Below are positions 9,178 to 18,938 of a stretch of 64,000 nt of DNA, one piece after another. Source of the DNA: JAUXJB01 sp965226855 (lineage in GTDB: Bacteria; Myxococcota_A; UBA9160; SZUA-336); NCBI GenBank assembly GCA_965226855.1, contig CBDDEE010000031.1:62001-126000 (forward strand). The letters are read 5' to 3'. Made by a program: the position numbers and the translations under genes. The notes under the pieces are model-generated. The model did not search any database. It worked only from the letters and a program-made list of their open reading frames with translations, and was not told the DNA's origin. The first letter of the stretch is position 1, and each line of letters begins with the position of its first letter.

Positions 9178-10617
9178 GAGAGTGACCCAAGATTCCCTTA
9201 TTGGCTAACTTGGGAGCGTGGGGGAAGAGGTCATGTTCAAGGCGTATGTGCCGCAGCAGGGCGAGCTGCTACCGGCGCACGTGGGGGAGGCTCTGGATCC
9301 ATCGGATCCGGCGCTGTTCATCGACGATTTGGTGGAGTCGCTGGATCTGCGGCGGTTCGAGAAGCGGTATCGCCGGCGTGGAGAGCGAGCCTTCCCGCCT
9401 CGGATGCTGTTGAAGCTGTGGCTTCTGGGGGCGGTCGTGGGCGTGTACAGCGGGCGGGAGCTTGCGCGACGGCTGCACTACGACCTGCGGTTTCGCTACC
9501 TCGCGGCTGGGCTACGACCGAACTTCCGGACGATCAACCGATTCCGGGACCGTCACCACAAGGACTTCCGAGAGGTGTTCTTGCAGACGCTGAAGGTGGC
9601 GCAGGCGATGGGGCTTGTGAAGCTCGGGCAGGTGGCGGTAGACGGCACGAAGATCCGGGCGAACACGTCGCGGTCCAAGGCGATGAGCCACGCGCGGATG
9701 CTGGAGGCGGAGGATCAGCTGAGCGACGAGATCGAGCAGATCGTGGCGCAGATGGACGAGCTCAACGCTGCGGAAGAGCAAGAGCACGGGGACGACGATG
9801 GCGGAGGTGGGCTTCCAGAAGAGCTACAGCTGCGCGAGCGACGACGGGAGCGGATCCGAGCGGCCCGGGAGCAGCTGGAGCGGGAGAAGGGGGAGAAGCT
9901 CGAAGCGAAGCACCAGAAGAGCTTCGCGGACCCCGAAGCGAACATGATGAAGACCGAGGGATCCTTGCAGTACTGCTACAACGCGCAGCTGGCGACGAGT
10001 GAGGACGGCCTGATCGTGGCGAACGAGCTGACAGAGAAGGCCAATGACTACGAGCAGTTGGAGCCCATGGTCGAGGCAATCGAGACGAACACGAGTCAGC
10101 GAGCGGAGATTCTGCTGGCCGACAACGGGTACCTGAGCGAGTCGAACCTGAAGGCGTTGGAACGGCGGGGACAACAGGCGTTGATCGCGGTCCGCGGGCG
10201 GAAGTCGTCCCGCTGGCCCAAGGGAGCCCGGGCGCAGCGGATGCACCGGATCTTACGACTGCCCTGGGCCCAGCAACGCTACGCGCAGCGGAAGACCCAG
10301 GCGGAGCGGCCGTTTGCCGAGATCAAGGCACGACAGCGGTTTCGGCGCTTCATGCTGCGCGGCCAGGAGAAGGTGACGGGAGAGTGGGACCTGGTGTGCT
10401 CGGGCTTCAACGTGATGGCGCTCTGCCGAGCGCAGATGGCGTGATCGGGCGGGTGCGGACCCGTTTCGCGCACGTCAGGCCCTGGATCTGACGCATATCT
10501 GTGTAGATCGACATCTACCGGCTACCTCGGACCCCCGTTGGCCCGTACATCGCTCCACGTCCAGTTGGGGGCCCTCGCTACAATCACCTCCGCCCACCCG
10601 AATCTTGGGTCACTCTC
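9178..10617 (+). mobile_element. Complete IS1182-family insertion sequence (1,440 bp)
   Basis: Perfect 18-bp terminal inverted repeats GAGAGTGACCCAAGATTC (9178-9195 and, inverted, 10600-10617) are flanked by a 4-bp direct repeat CTAG (9174-9177 and 10618-10621). A single transposase gene fills most of the element, leaving about 170 non-coding bases at the 3' end. The exact ends, target duplication and intact reading frame indicate a recent insertion. The right-hand CTAG supplies the TAG stop of folB. Confidence 0.93.
9233..10444 (+). CDS. tnpA: IS1182-family DDE transposase
   Basis: Transposase of about 403 residues with a DUF772-type N-terminal domain (RFRYLAAGLRPNFRTINRFR) and a DDE catalytic domain. 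Candidate acidic residues are in VAVDGTKIRAN, ILLADNGYLSE and RPFAEIKARQRF. A charged, Glu/Arg-rich insertion lies between the first two (about 165-230), typical of the IS1182 group. The start is set at ATG 9233 after GGGGAAGAGG; a GTG at 9218 in the same frame is an alternative. No frameshift is seen, so it is probably active. Confidence 0.92.
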   Translation: MFKAYVPQQGELLPAHVGEALDPSDPALFIDDLVESLDLRRFEKRYRRRGERAFPPRMLLKLWLLGAVVGVYSGRELARRLHYDLRFRYLAAGLRPNFRTINRFRDRHHKDFREVFLQTLKVAQAMGLVKLGQVAVDGTKIRANTSRSKAMSHARMLEAEDQLSDEIEQIVAQMDELNAAEEQEHGDDDGGGGLPEELQLRERRRERIRAAREQLEREKGEKLEAKHQKSFADPEANMMKTEGSLQYCYNAQLATSEDGLIVANELTEKANDYEQLEPMVEAIETNTSQRAEILLADNGYLSESNLKALERRGQQALIAVRGRKSSRWPKGARAQRMHRILRLPWAQQRYAQRKTQAERPFAEIKARQRFRRFMLRGQEKVTGEWDLVCSGFNVMALCRAQMA

Positions 10618-10992
10618 CTAGCGGCCGGCTGGCTCCCAGGCGCCGAGCGAGAAGCTCACGCCGCCTTCGAGATCTTTGACCGGCGGGTGGAGCTTCGTGA
10701 TACGCAGCCAGAGCTCGGTAGTGGCGGGAAGGTGACGGCGCAGCCGGGCCTCGAGCTCCGCGGCGAGGTGTTCGATGAGCTTGAACTCGCGCTCCGCGCA
10801 GAGGCTGCGGGCAGCCTCGATCAGATCGCAGTAGTCGACCGTGTCCACGAGCTCGTCGGTCTCGCAGCCAGGGGGGAGCTCCGCGAAGCGGACCGCCACG
10901 TCGAGCTCCACGCCCTGAGGGTCCGCCCGCTCCTCGACCGAGCAGCCCAGACGGACTTGCATGCGCGCGCCTGCGAACTCGAGAACGCTCAC
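10618..10992 (-). CDS. folB: Dihydroneopterin aldolase-like protein (FolB)
   Basis: Folate-pathway enzyme that cleaves 7,8-dihydroneopterin, or the related epimerase. It is about 124 residues with the small beta-alpha fold layout: RLGCSVEERADPQGVELDV, then DTVDYCDLIEAARSLC and EFKLIEHLAAELEARL with the catalytic-region Glu, ending in TELWLRITKLHPP. The start is taken as GTG at 10992 (peptide SVLEFAGARMQV), though TTG at 11013 or ATG further in are possible. The TAG stop is part of the CTAG duplicated by the adjacent IS, so the protein end is unaltered. The sequence match to FolB is moderate. Confidence 0.8.
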   Translation of the reverse strand: MSVLEFAGARMQVRLGCSVEERADPQGVELDVAVRFAELPPGCETDELVDTVDYCDLIEAARSLCAEREFKLIEHLAAELEARLRRHLPATTELWLRITKLHPPVKDLEGGVSFSLGAWEPAGR

Positions 10993-11070
10993 CAGCCTAG
11001 ATTCTAGTGACAACCGCAGGTTCGTGCGGTCGAATCGACTGCAGCATGGATTCAGCCAGACTGGACAGCC

Positions 11071-11349
11071 CTACCAGCGGCCTTCCGAGATGCGCGGGTC
11101 GTGAAGGATGGCCCAGACGAACCGGGGACCCTTCACGAACTTGTTCAGCTTGGCCGGCGGCACCGGCAGCAAGGGGAAGGCGAGCTCGAAGTCCGACCGG
11201 GGGATGTGCAGCTCCGAGTGGCTCGGCAAGATCACGTCCCCCTCCTCCTTGTACGTGAACCAGAAACCCTCACTGGTCTTGAAGAACTCGCCGCTGTTCT
11301 CGCGGATCCGCGACCAGACGCCCTCGAATGGGGACTCCGTAGAGCTCAC
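11071..11349 (-). CDS. Conserved-looking small hypothetical protein
   Basis: A 92-residue soluble protein with no family I recognise. It is rich in aromatic and charged residues (WSRIRENSGEFFKTSEGFW, then GPRFVWAILHDPRI near the end), without membrane segments or a metal motif. Codon use matches the neighbours and no longer frame covers it on either strand, which supports a real gene. It lies between folB and the SufR-like regulator on the same strand. No function is proposed. Confidence 0.6.
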   Translation of the reverse strand: MSSTESPFEGVWSRIRENSGEFFKTSEGFWFTYKEEGDVILPSHSELHIPRSDFELAFPLLPVPPAKLNKFVKGPRFVWAILHDPRISEGRW

Positions 11350-11405
11350 GTCACGAGCTTACACCGATCCCGCCCTGCAGAGCCTCGTCGAGGAAGTCGG
11401 ACGTC

Positions 11406-12050
11406 TCACTCGCTTCCCTGGATGCGGTACGCGCAGCGACGCGCACCCGCCAGTATGTGGTCGACGCGCTCCACTTGAACAGCCTCCCCGAGCAGCGTAC
11501 GAAACAGCGTCAGCTCCTCGCGGCAGAGTCCCTGGCAGGCGTTCGCGGCGGCACAGATGGGACAGTGATTCTCGACGAGCAGGAAGCTGCCATCACGCTT
11601 GCGCGAGAACTCGGCCAGGTAGCCTTCCTCGCGGCGGATACGGGTGAGCGCGGCCACGCGTTCCCGGAGCGACGCGTCGCGATCCGGCAGACGCTTCCGG
11701 TACTCCCGCTCCTGCAGGCGCGTTCGCTCCGCGATGAGCTTGTCGACGCCTTCTTCTCCGAAGGCGCTGCGCAGGATCGAGAGCAGCTCCACCGTGAGAT
11801 CCGCGTGCGCATCGGGGAACCAATCGTCCGCCTTCGGGGTGGGCCTCCAGACACGCAGCGGCCGCCCCGGACCGCGCCGCTGATCCTCGAACTCCACGAG
11901 CTCCTCCTCTGCAAGCTTGTAGAGGTGCTGGCGCACGGCCATCGCGGTCACTCCCAGGCGGCGCGCGACCATGGCAGCGGACTGGGGTCCCCGCGTCTTG
12001 AGCTGGAACAGGACTTTCTCTCGCGCCGACGCGCCGGCTTCGGGCCTCAT
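11406..12050 (-). CDS. SufR-like iron-sulfur transcriptional regulator
   Basis: A 214-residue winged-helix regulator. The N-terminal HTH (about 8-65) contains LGVTAMAVRQHLYKLAEEEL and the wing GPGRPLRVW. The C-terminal part carries a Cys pattern expected to ligate a [4Fe-4S] cluster: ENHCPICAAANACQGLC, then ARRCAY near the end, as in SufR-type repressors of Fe-S assembly genes. No suf or isc gene is nearby. It sits 78 bp downstream of the frameshifted acyl-CoA carboxylase on the same strand, so targets may be local or distant. Confidence 0.85.
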   Translation of the reverse strand: MRPEAGASAREKVLFQLKTRGPQSAAMVARRLGVTAMAVRQHLYKLAEEELVEFEDQRRGPGRPLRVWRPTPKADDWFPDAHADLTVELLSILRSAFGEEGVDKLIAERTRLQEREYRKRLPDRDASLRERVAALTRIRREEGYLAEFSRKRDGSFLLVENHCPICAAANACQGLCREELTLFRTLLGEAVQVERVDHILAGARRCAYRIQGSE

Positions 12051-12128
12051 GGGCGCTATCCTACCGGCACCCCCGACTTTCGCAAGCCGCAGCTTGAGTT
12101 ACTCCAACCCCAGAGGGGCGTGCGAAGA

Positions 12129-15100
12129 CTACGGCCTGAATTGCAGCGGTCGGGGCACGAGCCCCGCGGGCTCGGAGACGACCTTGTACGCAGCCTCGAC
12201 CCACTCACAGATCAGGCGCCGCGTGTCTCTCGGGTCGATCATCTCCTCGATCTGAAACTTGGAGAGCGGCCCCAAGGGTCCACGGGCACTCTCGATGCGG
12301 GCCTCGATCTCTGCTCGTAGCGCATTCGGGTCCTCCGCCTCCGCCAGCTGACGCTTGTAGGCGGCCTCGATGCCCCCTTCCGGAGGGATACCGCCGACGT
12401 CCGCCGCCGGCCACGCCACGCGCATGGATACCCGAGAGACCGGCGTGGCGTAGTTGTTGCCGGCCACGCCGAAGCTCCGCCGCATGAGCACCGAGAAGAT
12501 AGGTACGCGAACCTGCGCGAAGGCGATCATCCACTCGCCGCCCTTACGAATGGTCCCTGCGATCTCGTGCTCCAGCCCGACGGCGAAGCCGGGGTTGTCG
12601 ACCAGATTGAGGACGGGCACATGGAAGAGGTCGCACAGGTCCAGGTGGCGCTTGAGCTTGTCACAGCCGTCCGCGGTGAGCGCGCCGCCATTCTCGTGTC
12701 TGCTGTCCGACGCGATCACCCCGAGCGGATGGCCATTGAAGCGGACAAAGCCCGTGATCTGATCGGTACCCCAGAGCGGCCCGATCTCGAAGAAAGAGTT
12801 GGCGTCGGCCATCAGGCCGATGGCCCGGCGCATGTCGAACGTCGTGGTTCGCTTTCGGGGAATGAGGGTTAGGAGCTCCTCCTCGAGGCGATCGAGTGGG
12901 TCGTTCGGGTTCGGTGAGAGCACCGGCGGCGGCTCGTAGACGCTCGAGGGCAGGTACGAGAGGAAGCGCTTGGTCATCTCCACCGCTTCTTCCTCAGTCT
13001 CCGCCAGGTTGTCCACCGAACCGTTCCTGCAGTGGATATGCCACCCGCCGAGGTCCTCCTTGGTGATGTCGTATCCCATCGCGTGACTCACGACGGGAGG
13101 GCCGGCGACGAAGAGCTGCGCGATGTCGCGGACCATGACCGAGAAGTGACCGAGCACGGCCTTCGCGGCACCGATGCCCACTACGCTGCCGAGCAACATG
13201 TTCACCACCGGCACCGTGAACAGCTGTTCGGTGTACTGGGAGCTGCCCAGGTGCCCGGGCAGGAAAGAGCCGCCGCCACCGGCAACGCGCGGCCGACCGG
13301 CCTTAATGGCTCCGCTGCTCTCCTTCGCGCCGCTCTCTCCCGCCTTCTTCTGTTGCGGCACCATGGCGGCCACGCTGCCGCCGCCCGACGAGCCGTCCAG
13401 CATTCTCACCGCGGGCGCCCGGAGCTCCAGCGAGAGCCGATCCAGGTACATGCTCTTCGCGCCGATGGCACCGTCCGCGTGACCGCCGCGGGACGTGAAG
13501 TCATCGGCGCAGACGATGGCCGTAAGACCGTCAATCTTGCCCCAGCCCCCGACGTGGTTGGCGGGCGTGAAGTCCACCGCGTTGCCGTCTTCGTCATAGG
13601 AGGCGAAGCCGGCGACGCTGCCCACTTCGCGGAAAGAGCCCTCGTCGAACAGCAGCGCGATGCGCTCCCGGCAGGTGAGCTTGCCTCGACTTCGCTGTCG
13701 GACTACCCCGGGGTCTTCGGAGCCGGGCGCCAGCCTCGCGTGTGCCAGGTTCTGGAGCTTGGCGACCTCTTCCAGAACTCCGGCCCAAGTCTCTTCGCCA
13801 GGTCGTGCTGGAACGTGCCTTCCTGTATCGCCCTCCGCGGGCGTGATGACTGCCACTACCTGCCCGGCCACGACGTTGTCCCCTTCCCGCACGGACTGCA
13901 CGGCCGTCACGGTGCCGGAGCAAGCCGCCGTAACCGCCGTCTCCATCTTCATGGCGCTGATGATCAGGAGCGGATCGCCCGCTGCGACGGTGCCGCCTTC
14001 TCGCAAGCGCATCTCGATGACGGAGCCTGCGATAGGGCACTCCACGCCATGCTGCCCGTGGGCCACCGTGAGCTCCGGCAGCAGAGACCCGCTCGACGAA
14101 CTCCCACCCGCGCCCGTGTTCACACCGACACTGCTCGCTTGCTGCTCGAGCAGGGCCAGGGCGTCGCTGTCGGAGGGCGAAGAGAGGTCGGCGGCCAGAA
14201 TCTCCTGCTCCTCCGTGAGGAAGGACGTCCGCGCATCACCGGCGCAGAAACCGGGGTGCGAGAGGATGGCGCGCAGCTGGTGCAGATTCGTCGGCAGTCC
14301 GGCAATGTGGAACTCGGCGAGCGCCGCGAGCGTTCGGCCGACCGCGGAGGCAAAGGATGAGGCAGAGCTGGACGAACCGATCAGCTTCGCGAGCAGCGGG
14401 TCGAACTGGGGCGGCGGGCTGTAGCCCACGTAGCCACAGGCATCGACCCGCACCCCGGCTCCGGAGGGTTCTTTGTATGCGGTAATCGTGCCCGCGCCCT
14501 GTGCGACAATTCTGGCCTGTACGGCAAAACCAGGGGGTCACCAACGGCGTCCTGGTCGCCCAGTCCCAGCGACTCGAGCGACGCGCCGGATGCGACGTGG
14601 AACTGCGCCTCGACCAGATCGATGCCCGTCACCTGCTCGGTGACGGTGTGCTCCACCTGGATTCGCGGGTTGCACTCGATGAAGAAGTAGTCCCCGGTCT
14701 CCGGAGAGACGAGGAACTCGACGGTCCCCGCATTGACGTACCCGGCGGCCCGCACGAGCTTGATCGCGTCCGCGAGGATCCGTTCACGGAGACCACGGTC
14801 CAATCCGGGTGCGGGAGCGACTTCCACCACCTTCTGGTTGCGCAGCTGCACTGAACAGTCGCGTTCGTGGAGGTGGACCACACTTCCGTGCGCGTCCGCC
14901 AGGATCTGCACCTCGATGTGGCGCGGTCGAGCGATGAGCTTCTCGACGAAGACCGAGCTATCGCCGAACGCGGCCTCCGCTTCGCTTCTGCAGCGCTCGA
15001 ACGCCTCGGCGAGCTGCGGAAGGTTCTCTACCACCCGTATGCCGCGGCCTCCACCGCCTGCAGACGCCTTCAGCATGACGGGGTAGCCGAGATCGTCCGC

Positions 15101-15559
15101 CCAGGCCGATGCTTCACTCGAAGATGTCAGGGCTTTAGCGCTTCCGGGAACAACGTGGATCTCGAGCGATTGCGCGAGCGCCCGCGCTCGGAGCTTGTCG
15201 CCGAACAGAGAGAGCGTCGCGGGGGGCGGACCGATGAAAGTGAGGCCTGCGGAGGCACACCGCTCGGCAAACTGGGCATTTTCGGCCAAGAAGCCGTAGC
15301 CCGGGTGAACACAGTCACATCCGCTCGCCACCGCAATCCGGACGAGCGCCTCGGCATCCAGGTAGGCGCGCACTGGGTCGGTCGTCGCTCCGGGTGCACT
15401 GATCTCATGCGACTCCGTCGTGAACCGGGTGTGGAGCGACAGGGAGTCGGCCGGCACGTACACGCCCACCGACTCGATCCCGAGTGTGGACGCGGCTTTC
15501 GCTATGCGTATGGCGATCTCGCCTCGGTTGCTGATGAAGACCCGTTTGTGCAGCGCCAC
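12129..15559 (-). pseudogene. Single-chain acyl-CoA carboxylase (BC-BCCP-CT), frameshifted
   Basis: Biotin-dependent carboxylase carrying all three functions on one chain, like long-chain acyl-CoA carboxylases of about 1,100 residues. The biotin carboxylase part begins at VALHKRVFISNRGEIAIRIA and has KASAGGGGRGIRVV and FIECNPRIQVEHTVTEQVTG. The biotin domain has SAMKMET (Lys codon at 13947-13949). The carboxyltransferase part has VGGWGKIDGL and LDGSSGGGSVA. The frame changes near the G5/C5 run at 14533-14537: upstream reads GDQDAVGDPLVL, while the homologous continuation PPGFAVQARIVAQGAGT is one frame away, as if one C were missing. It is either a recent inactivation or a sequencing error. 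The GTG start at 15559 lies 19 bp after the TauD stop. Confidence 0.85.
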
Positions 15560-15578
15560 CGTTCTGAGTGCCTCGGAG

Positions 15579-16445
15579 TCAAGCGTGAGCGGCGAGCTCG
15601 CTCGTCGAGTCGCCCGCGATCCGCGCATGGTACATGGTCCGCGGCTCCGTCATGTCCCACGGACAGGCTTGATGAAGCAAGCAGCGGTTGTCCCAGACGA
15701 CCGCATCACCCTTGGACCAGGTATGGTGGTAGATCCGCGGCGCACGGCACGCGAAGTCGACGAGGCCCTGCAGCAACCGCTCGGATTCGTCTGGGTCCAG
15801 CCCCGGAATGCCGTACGCGTGGCGACCGATCAGCAGCGAAGGCTGTCGGGTCTCGGGGTGGATCTTCACGAGCGGCCGCAGCGGCGGGTCTTGATTGTGG
15901 AAGCCGTAGCCCCCGTAATCGCCGCCTTCCTTCGGCGTGTGCCCGATCTTCGCTTGGCTGTAGTAGAGCGAGTGGTACGCTTTTAGGTCGGCAATCCGAG
16001 CCCGCATCTCGTCGTCGAGCGCATCGTACGCGGCACGCATGTCTGCCCACCCGGTTTCCCCACCAGCCGACGGAACGACGTGGGCCGAGAAAACGGCTCC
16101 TTTGGCCTGGACGGGCATGTACGTGCTGTCGCAGTGCCAGCCCATGTTGCCCTTGAGCACTTTCATCATGTCGTCGCTTTCGTCATCGGGGCGAACGGTG
16201 CCGTCCGCCCGGACGTTGCTGATCGGCGCTAGATCGAACTCGAGCTCGCCGAATCGCTTCGCAAACACGACCTGCTCTTCCTTGGTGAGGTACTGAGCTG
16301 GGAAGAGCAGCAGCGCATACTCGAGCCACGTGTCATAGAGCCGAGCAAACGTGTCGTCGTCGAGCTGCGCCAGCTTCAAGCCGGTAACCACGGCCCCGAA
16401 GGTCGCGTCGAACGGCTCCACCTCGAAGGTCTTCCCAATGGTCAT
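15579..16445 (-). CDS. TauD/TfdA-family Fe(II)/2-oxoglutarate dioxygenase
   Basis: A 288-residue non-haem iron oxygenase using 2-oxoglutarate; the primary substrate is unknown (taurine, aryloxyalkanoates or alkyl sulfates are typical). The iron-binding HxD is in MGWHCDSTYMP. The distal part holds HTWSKGDAVVWDNRCLLHQA with the second His, and Arg in MYHARIAGDS for 2-oxoglutarate. The start ATG at 16445 is fixed by GGAGGGAGGA seven bases upstream and by the family N-terminus (FDATFGAVVTGLKL). A longer in-frame extension upstream is not supported. The adjacent downstream carboxylase may be co-transcribed. Confidence 0.9.
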   Translation of the reverse strand: MTIGKTFEVEPFDATFGAVVTGLKLAQLDDDTFARLYDTWLEYALLLFPAQYLTKEEQVVFAKRFGELEFDLAPISNVRADGTVRPDDESDDMMKVLKGNMGWHCDSTYMPVQAKGAVFSAHVVPSAGGETGWADMRAAYDALDDEMRARIADLKAYHSLYYSQAKIGHTPKEGGDYGGYGFHNQDPPLRPLVKIHPETRQPSLLIGRHAYGIPGLDPDESERLLQGLVDFACRAPRIYHHTWSKGDAVVWDNRCLLHQACPWDMTEPRTMYHARIAGDSTSELAAHA

Positions 16446-16513
16446 GTTTGTCCTCCCTCCGTCCACTGAGATTATGACACCACCACTCGTGATCTGCCGG
16501 ACCGGCAGCCGTG

Positions 16514-16596
16514 GCAAGCGCCGCGCGCACTGAGCCGAAGGCGAGCGGAGGTGAGTGGCACGCGACCCCGACCGCTCGTGGGCCGGGACCCGCAAG
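16514..16596. repeat. Intergenic palindromic repeat, copy 2
   Basis: Reverse-oriented relative to copy 1: GCAAGCG, a GC palindrome, GAGCCGAAGGCGAGCGGAGG, GTGGCACGCGACC, and ending GGGACCCGCAAG. The core palindrome is partly degenerate (CGCGACCCCGACCGCTCGTG). It fills the space between the divergent TauD and FKBP genes, which otherwise shows only their ribosome-binding regions. Confidence 0.8.
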
Positions 16597-16681
16597 GCTG
16601 GCGCTGGGGCCCCACAGGACTCAACTTGTCCCTCAGAAGCGACGAAATTAGCGGGTGGACCTGAAGCGAAAGGGGACCTGC

Positions 16682-17365
16682 ATGCGCTCATCACTTCCAC
16701 GCCTGCTCCTTCTCGTCCTGTGCATCGCCCTTCCCGTGCCCGCGAGCGCCGGGGGGGCGGAAGCGGCCAAGCTGACGAAAGAGGAGAAGATCATCTACAC
16801 GATCGGGCTCTCCCTCGCCCAGGCCGTGCAGGAGCTCGAGCTGAGCGAGGCGGAGTTCCAGGTCCTGCTGGATGGTCTGTCGGACGCGGCGCTCGGCCGC
16901 GAGCCGAAGATCTCTCCCTCGATGTGGGCCCGCCGTATCGACGGCTTCCGAACCCAGCGCGTCGCCAGGGCCCGGGAGCGAACGCAAGCTGCCTCTGACG
17001 AGTTCCTGAGCCGGGCGCAGCAAGATTCAAGCGCGGTTCGCAAGCCGAGCGGGCTGATCTACACGGAGCTCGAGGCGGGGACCGGAACCCAGCCGAGTCA
17101 AAGCGACATGGTCCGCGTGCACTATCACGGCATCCGGGCCGACGGCAGCGTGTTCGACAGCACGCGGGATCGGTCCCCCGCCACGTTTGGGCTCGACGCC
17201 GTGATTCCGTGCTGGACGGAAGGTCTGCAGATGATGAAGGTGGGCGGGCGGAGCCAGCTCGTCTGCCCGTCGGAGATCGCCTACGGTGAGAAAGGGGTTA
17301 GGGGCTCGATCAAGCCGGGAGCGGTGCTGAGCTTCCAGGTAGAGCTGCTCGAGATCGTTCAGTAG
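16682..17365 (+). CDS. Exported FKBP-type peptidyl-prolyl isomerase
   Basis: Periplasmic Mip/FkpA-like isomerase of 227 residues. A signal peptide (RSSLPRLLLLVLCIALPVP, cut near ASAGG) is followed by an alpha-helical dimerisation region (KLTKEEKIIYTIGLSLAQAV) and a C-terminal FKBP domain. That domain has VRVHYHGIRADGSVFDST, VIPCWTEGLQMMKVGGRSQL, YGEKG and FQVELLEI. The catalytic-pocket Tyr, Phe, Asp and Trp positions are conserved. The start ATG at 16682 follows AAAGGGGA; an in-frame ATG at 16655 would spoil the signal peptide. The 3' end overlaps the decayed symporter by 7 bp. Confidence 0.92.
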   Translation: MRSSLPRLLLLVLCIALPVPASAGGAEAAKLTKEEKIIYTIGLSLAQAVQELELSEAEFQVLLDGLSDAALGREPKISPSMWARRIDGFRTQRVARARERTQAASDEFLSRAQQDSSAVRKPSGLIYTELEAGTGTQPSQSDMVRVHYHGIRADGSVFDSTRDRSPATFGLDAVIPCWTEGLQMMKVGGRSQLVCPSEIAYGEKGVRGSIKPGAVLSFQVELLEIVQ

Positions 17366-18890
17366 CGAGGATCCGGCGGAGCCGCACCCGCAGTGCGGCT
17401 CTCGCGAGCGGCACCGGCGACCGCCCACGCGAGCGCCGCCAGCCCGACAGCTGTTGCGGCCAGACCTTGCAGGGGCCTGCCCAGCAGCAGCCAGCCGACG
17501 CCAAGCAGAAGGCCATAGATGCCCAGGGTCGCGCTCCCCACCGCGAGCCAGGGACGCCAGCCCAGCGTCGCAGGCTCCCGGCCGCTCGTTCGAGCCACCG
17601 GCGTCCACCAGCCCGGGGGATGCACACGCTCGAAGAATTTACGCAGCCGGTCCCCGCCGAGATCGAGACCAGGAACTTCCAGGCACCCGAGATAGAGGGC
17701 ATGGCATAGGTCGCCAACGCGCCAACGGCGGCCAGGCCCACGATGCTCACCCGAGCCACGGCGACGAGCGTGCGTTCATCTGCTTCGGGCCGCACGAAGC
17801 GCTTCCACACATCGTTCGTCAGGTACGAAGCCCCCCAGTTGAGCTGGGTATCCACCGTCGACATGAACGCGGCCAACATGGCCGCCAGCATCACGCCGCG
17901 CAGACCGGCGGGAAGATTGTCCAGCAGCGCACGCACGTAGCCGGACTCCGGATCCGCGAGCCCAGGATACGCCAGGTGGGCGACCAGGCCGACGACGATC
18001 CAGGGCCACGGGCGCAGCACGAAGTGAGCCACTGCGAACCAGATGGCCGCGAGTCGCGCGTGACGCTCGTCGCGGCAGGCAAGCAGACGCTGTGCGGTGT
18101 AGCCGCTGCCCTCGGTATTTCCCGTCGACCAGCTCATGCACCCGACGTAGATCACGAAGGCCCAGAACGCCTCGCGCTGCTCCGGAATCAGCGCGAGCGT
18201 GCGCGCTGCCGACTCCGGTCCTAGTGTGACCCGCAGATCGTCGAGCAGCTGCGGGAGCCCGCCGGCACCGGCTACGGCCATGAAGGCGAGCACGATAGAG
18301 CCCGCCATCGCCAGCACGAACTGCAGGGCGTCCGTAAACACCACGCCCCAGAGACCGGAGAGCAGCGTGTAGCCCACGGTCAACCCGAAGAGCCCCGCAA
18401 GCAGCCAGCCGCTGGAGGACGCGTCGAGTCCAAGGGCGAGCTGGAGCACCTTGAGCATCGCGAGGTTGACCCAACCGATCACGATCGCGTTGCGCAGGAC
18501 ACCGAAGTAGAGCGCGCGAAAGAGCCGCAGTCCAGCAGCGGGCGCTCCGGCGTAGCGCAGCTCGACGAGCTCGTTGTCCGTCAGCACGCCACTTCGGCGC
18601 CACAGGTGCGCGATCAGGAAGGCGGCGAGCATCGCGGGCAGCACGTCCGCCCACCAGAACCAGTTCCCGGAGATACCCTCCGTGACCACCAGACCCGCAA
18701 TCGCGAGCGGCGTGTCCGCGGCGAACGTGGTCGCCACCAGCGAGGTACCCGCGATCCACCAGGGCAGCGATCGCCCCGCCACGAAGAACTCCGTGATGTT
18801 CGCTCCCGCCCTGCGCGCGTGCCGTGCCCCCCACGCCAGGGCGAGCACCAGGTATGCGGCTATGAGCGCGACGTCGATGGGCTCTAGCAC
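17359..18890 (-). pseudogene. SSS-family symporter with internal deletion and frame change
   Basis: The first about 415 codons are a normal SSS symporter: ITEFFVAGRSLPWWIAGTSL, AADTPLAIAGLV, SWSTGNTEGSGYTAQRLL and AAFMSTVDTQLNWGASYL. After WKFLVSISAGTG, near 17635, the frame changes into Cys/Ser/Arg-rich junk. In another frame the expected C-terminal end resumes at once (KFFERVHPPGWWTPVAR, then a hydrophobic segment) and stops at 17359. The segment normally between these points in relatives (LRW.WWR.NAWSE and about two membrane helices) is absent. An internal deletion that also shifted the frame explains this best. Confidence 0.7.
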
Positions 18891-18938
18891 ATTGCGGCGG
18901 AGGTCTTGACGCGGCGGAGGTCCCGCCCGGGAGGAGTG

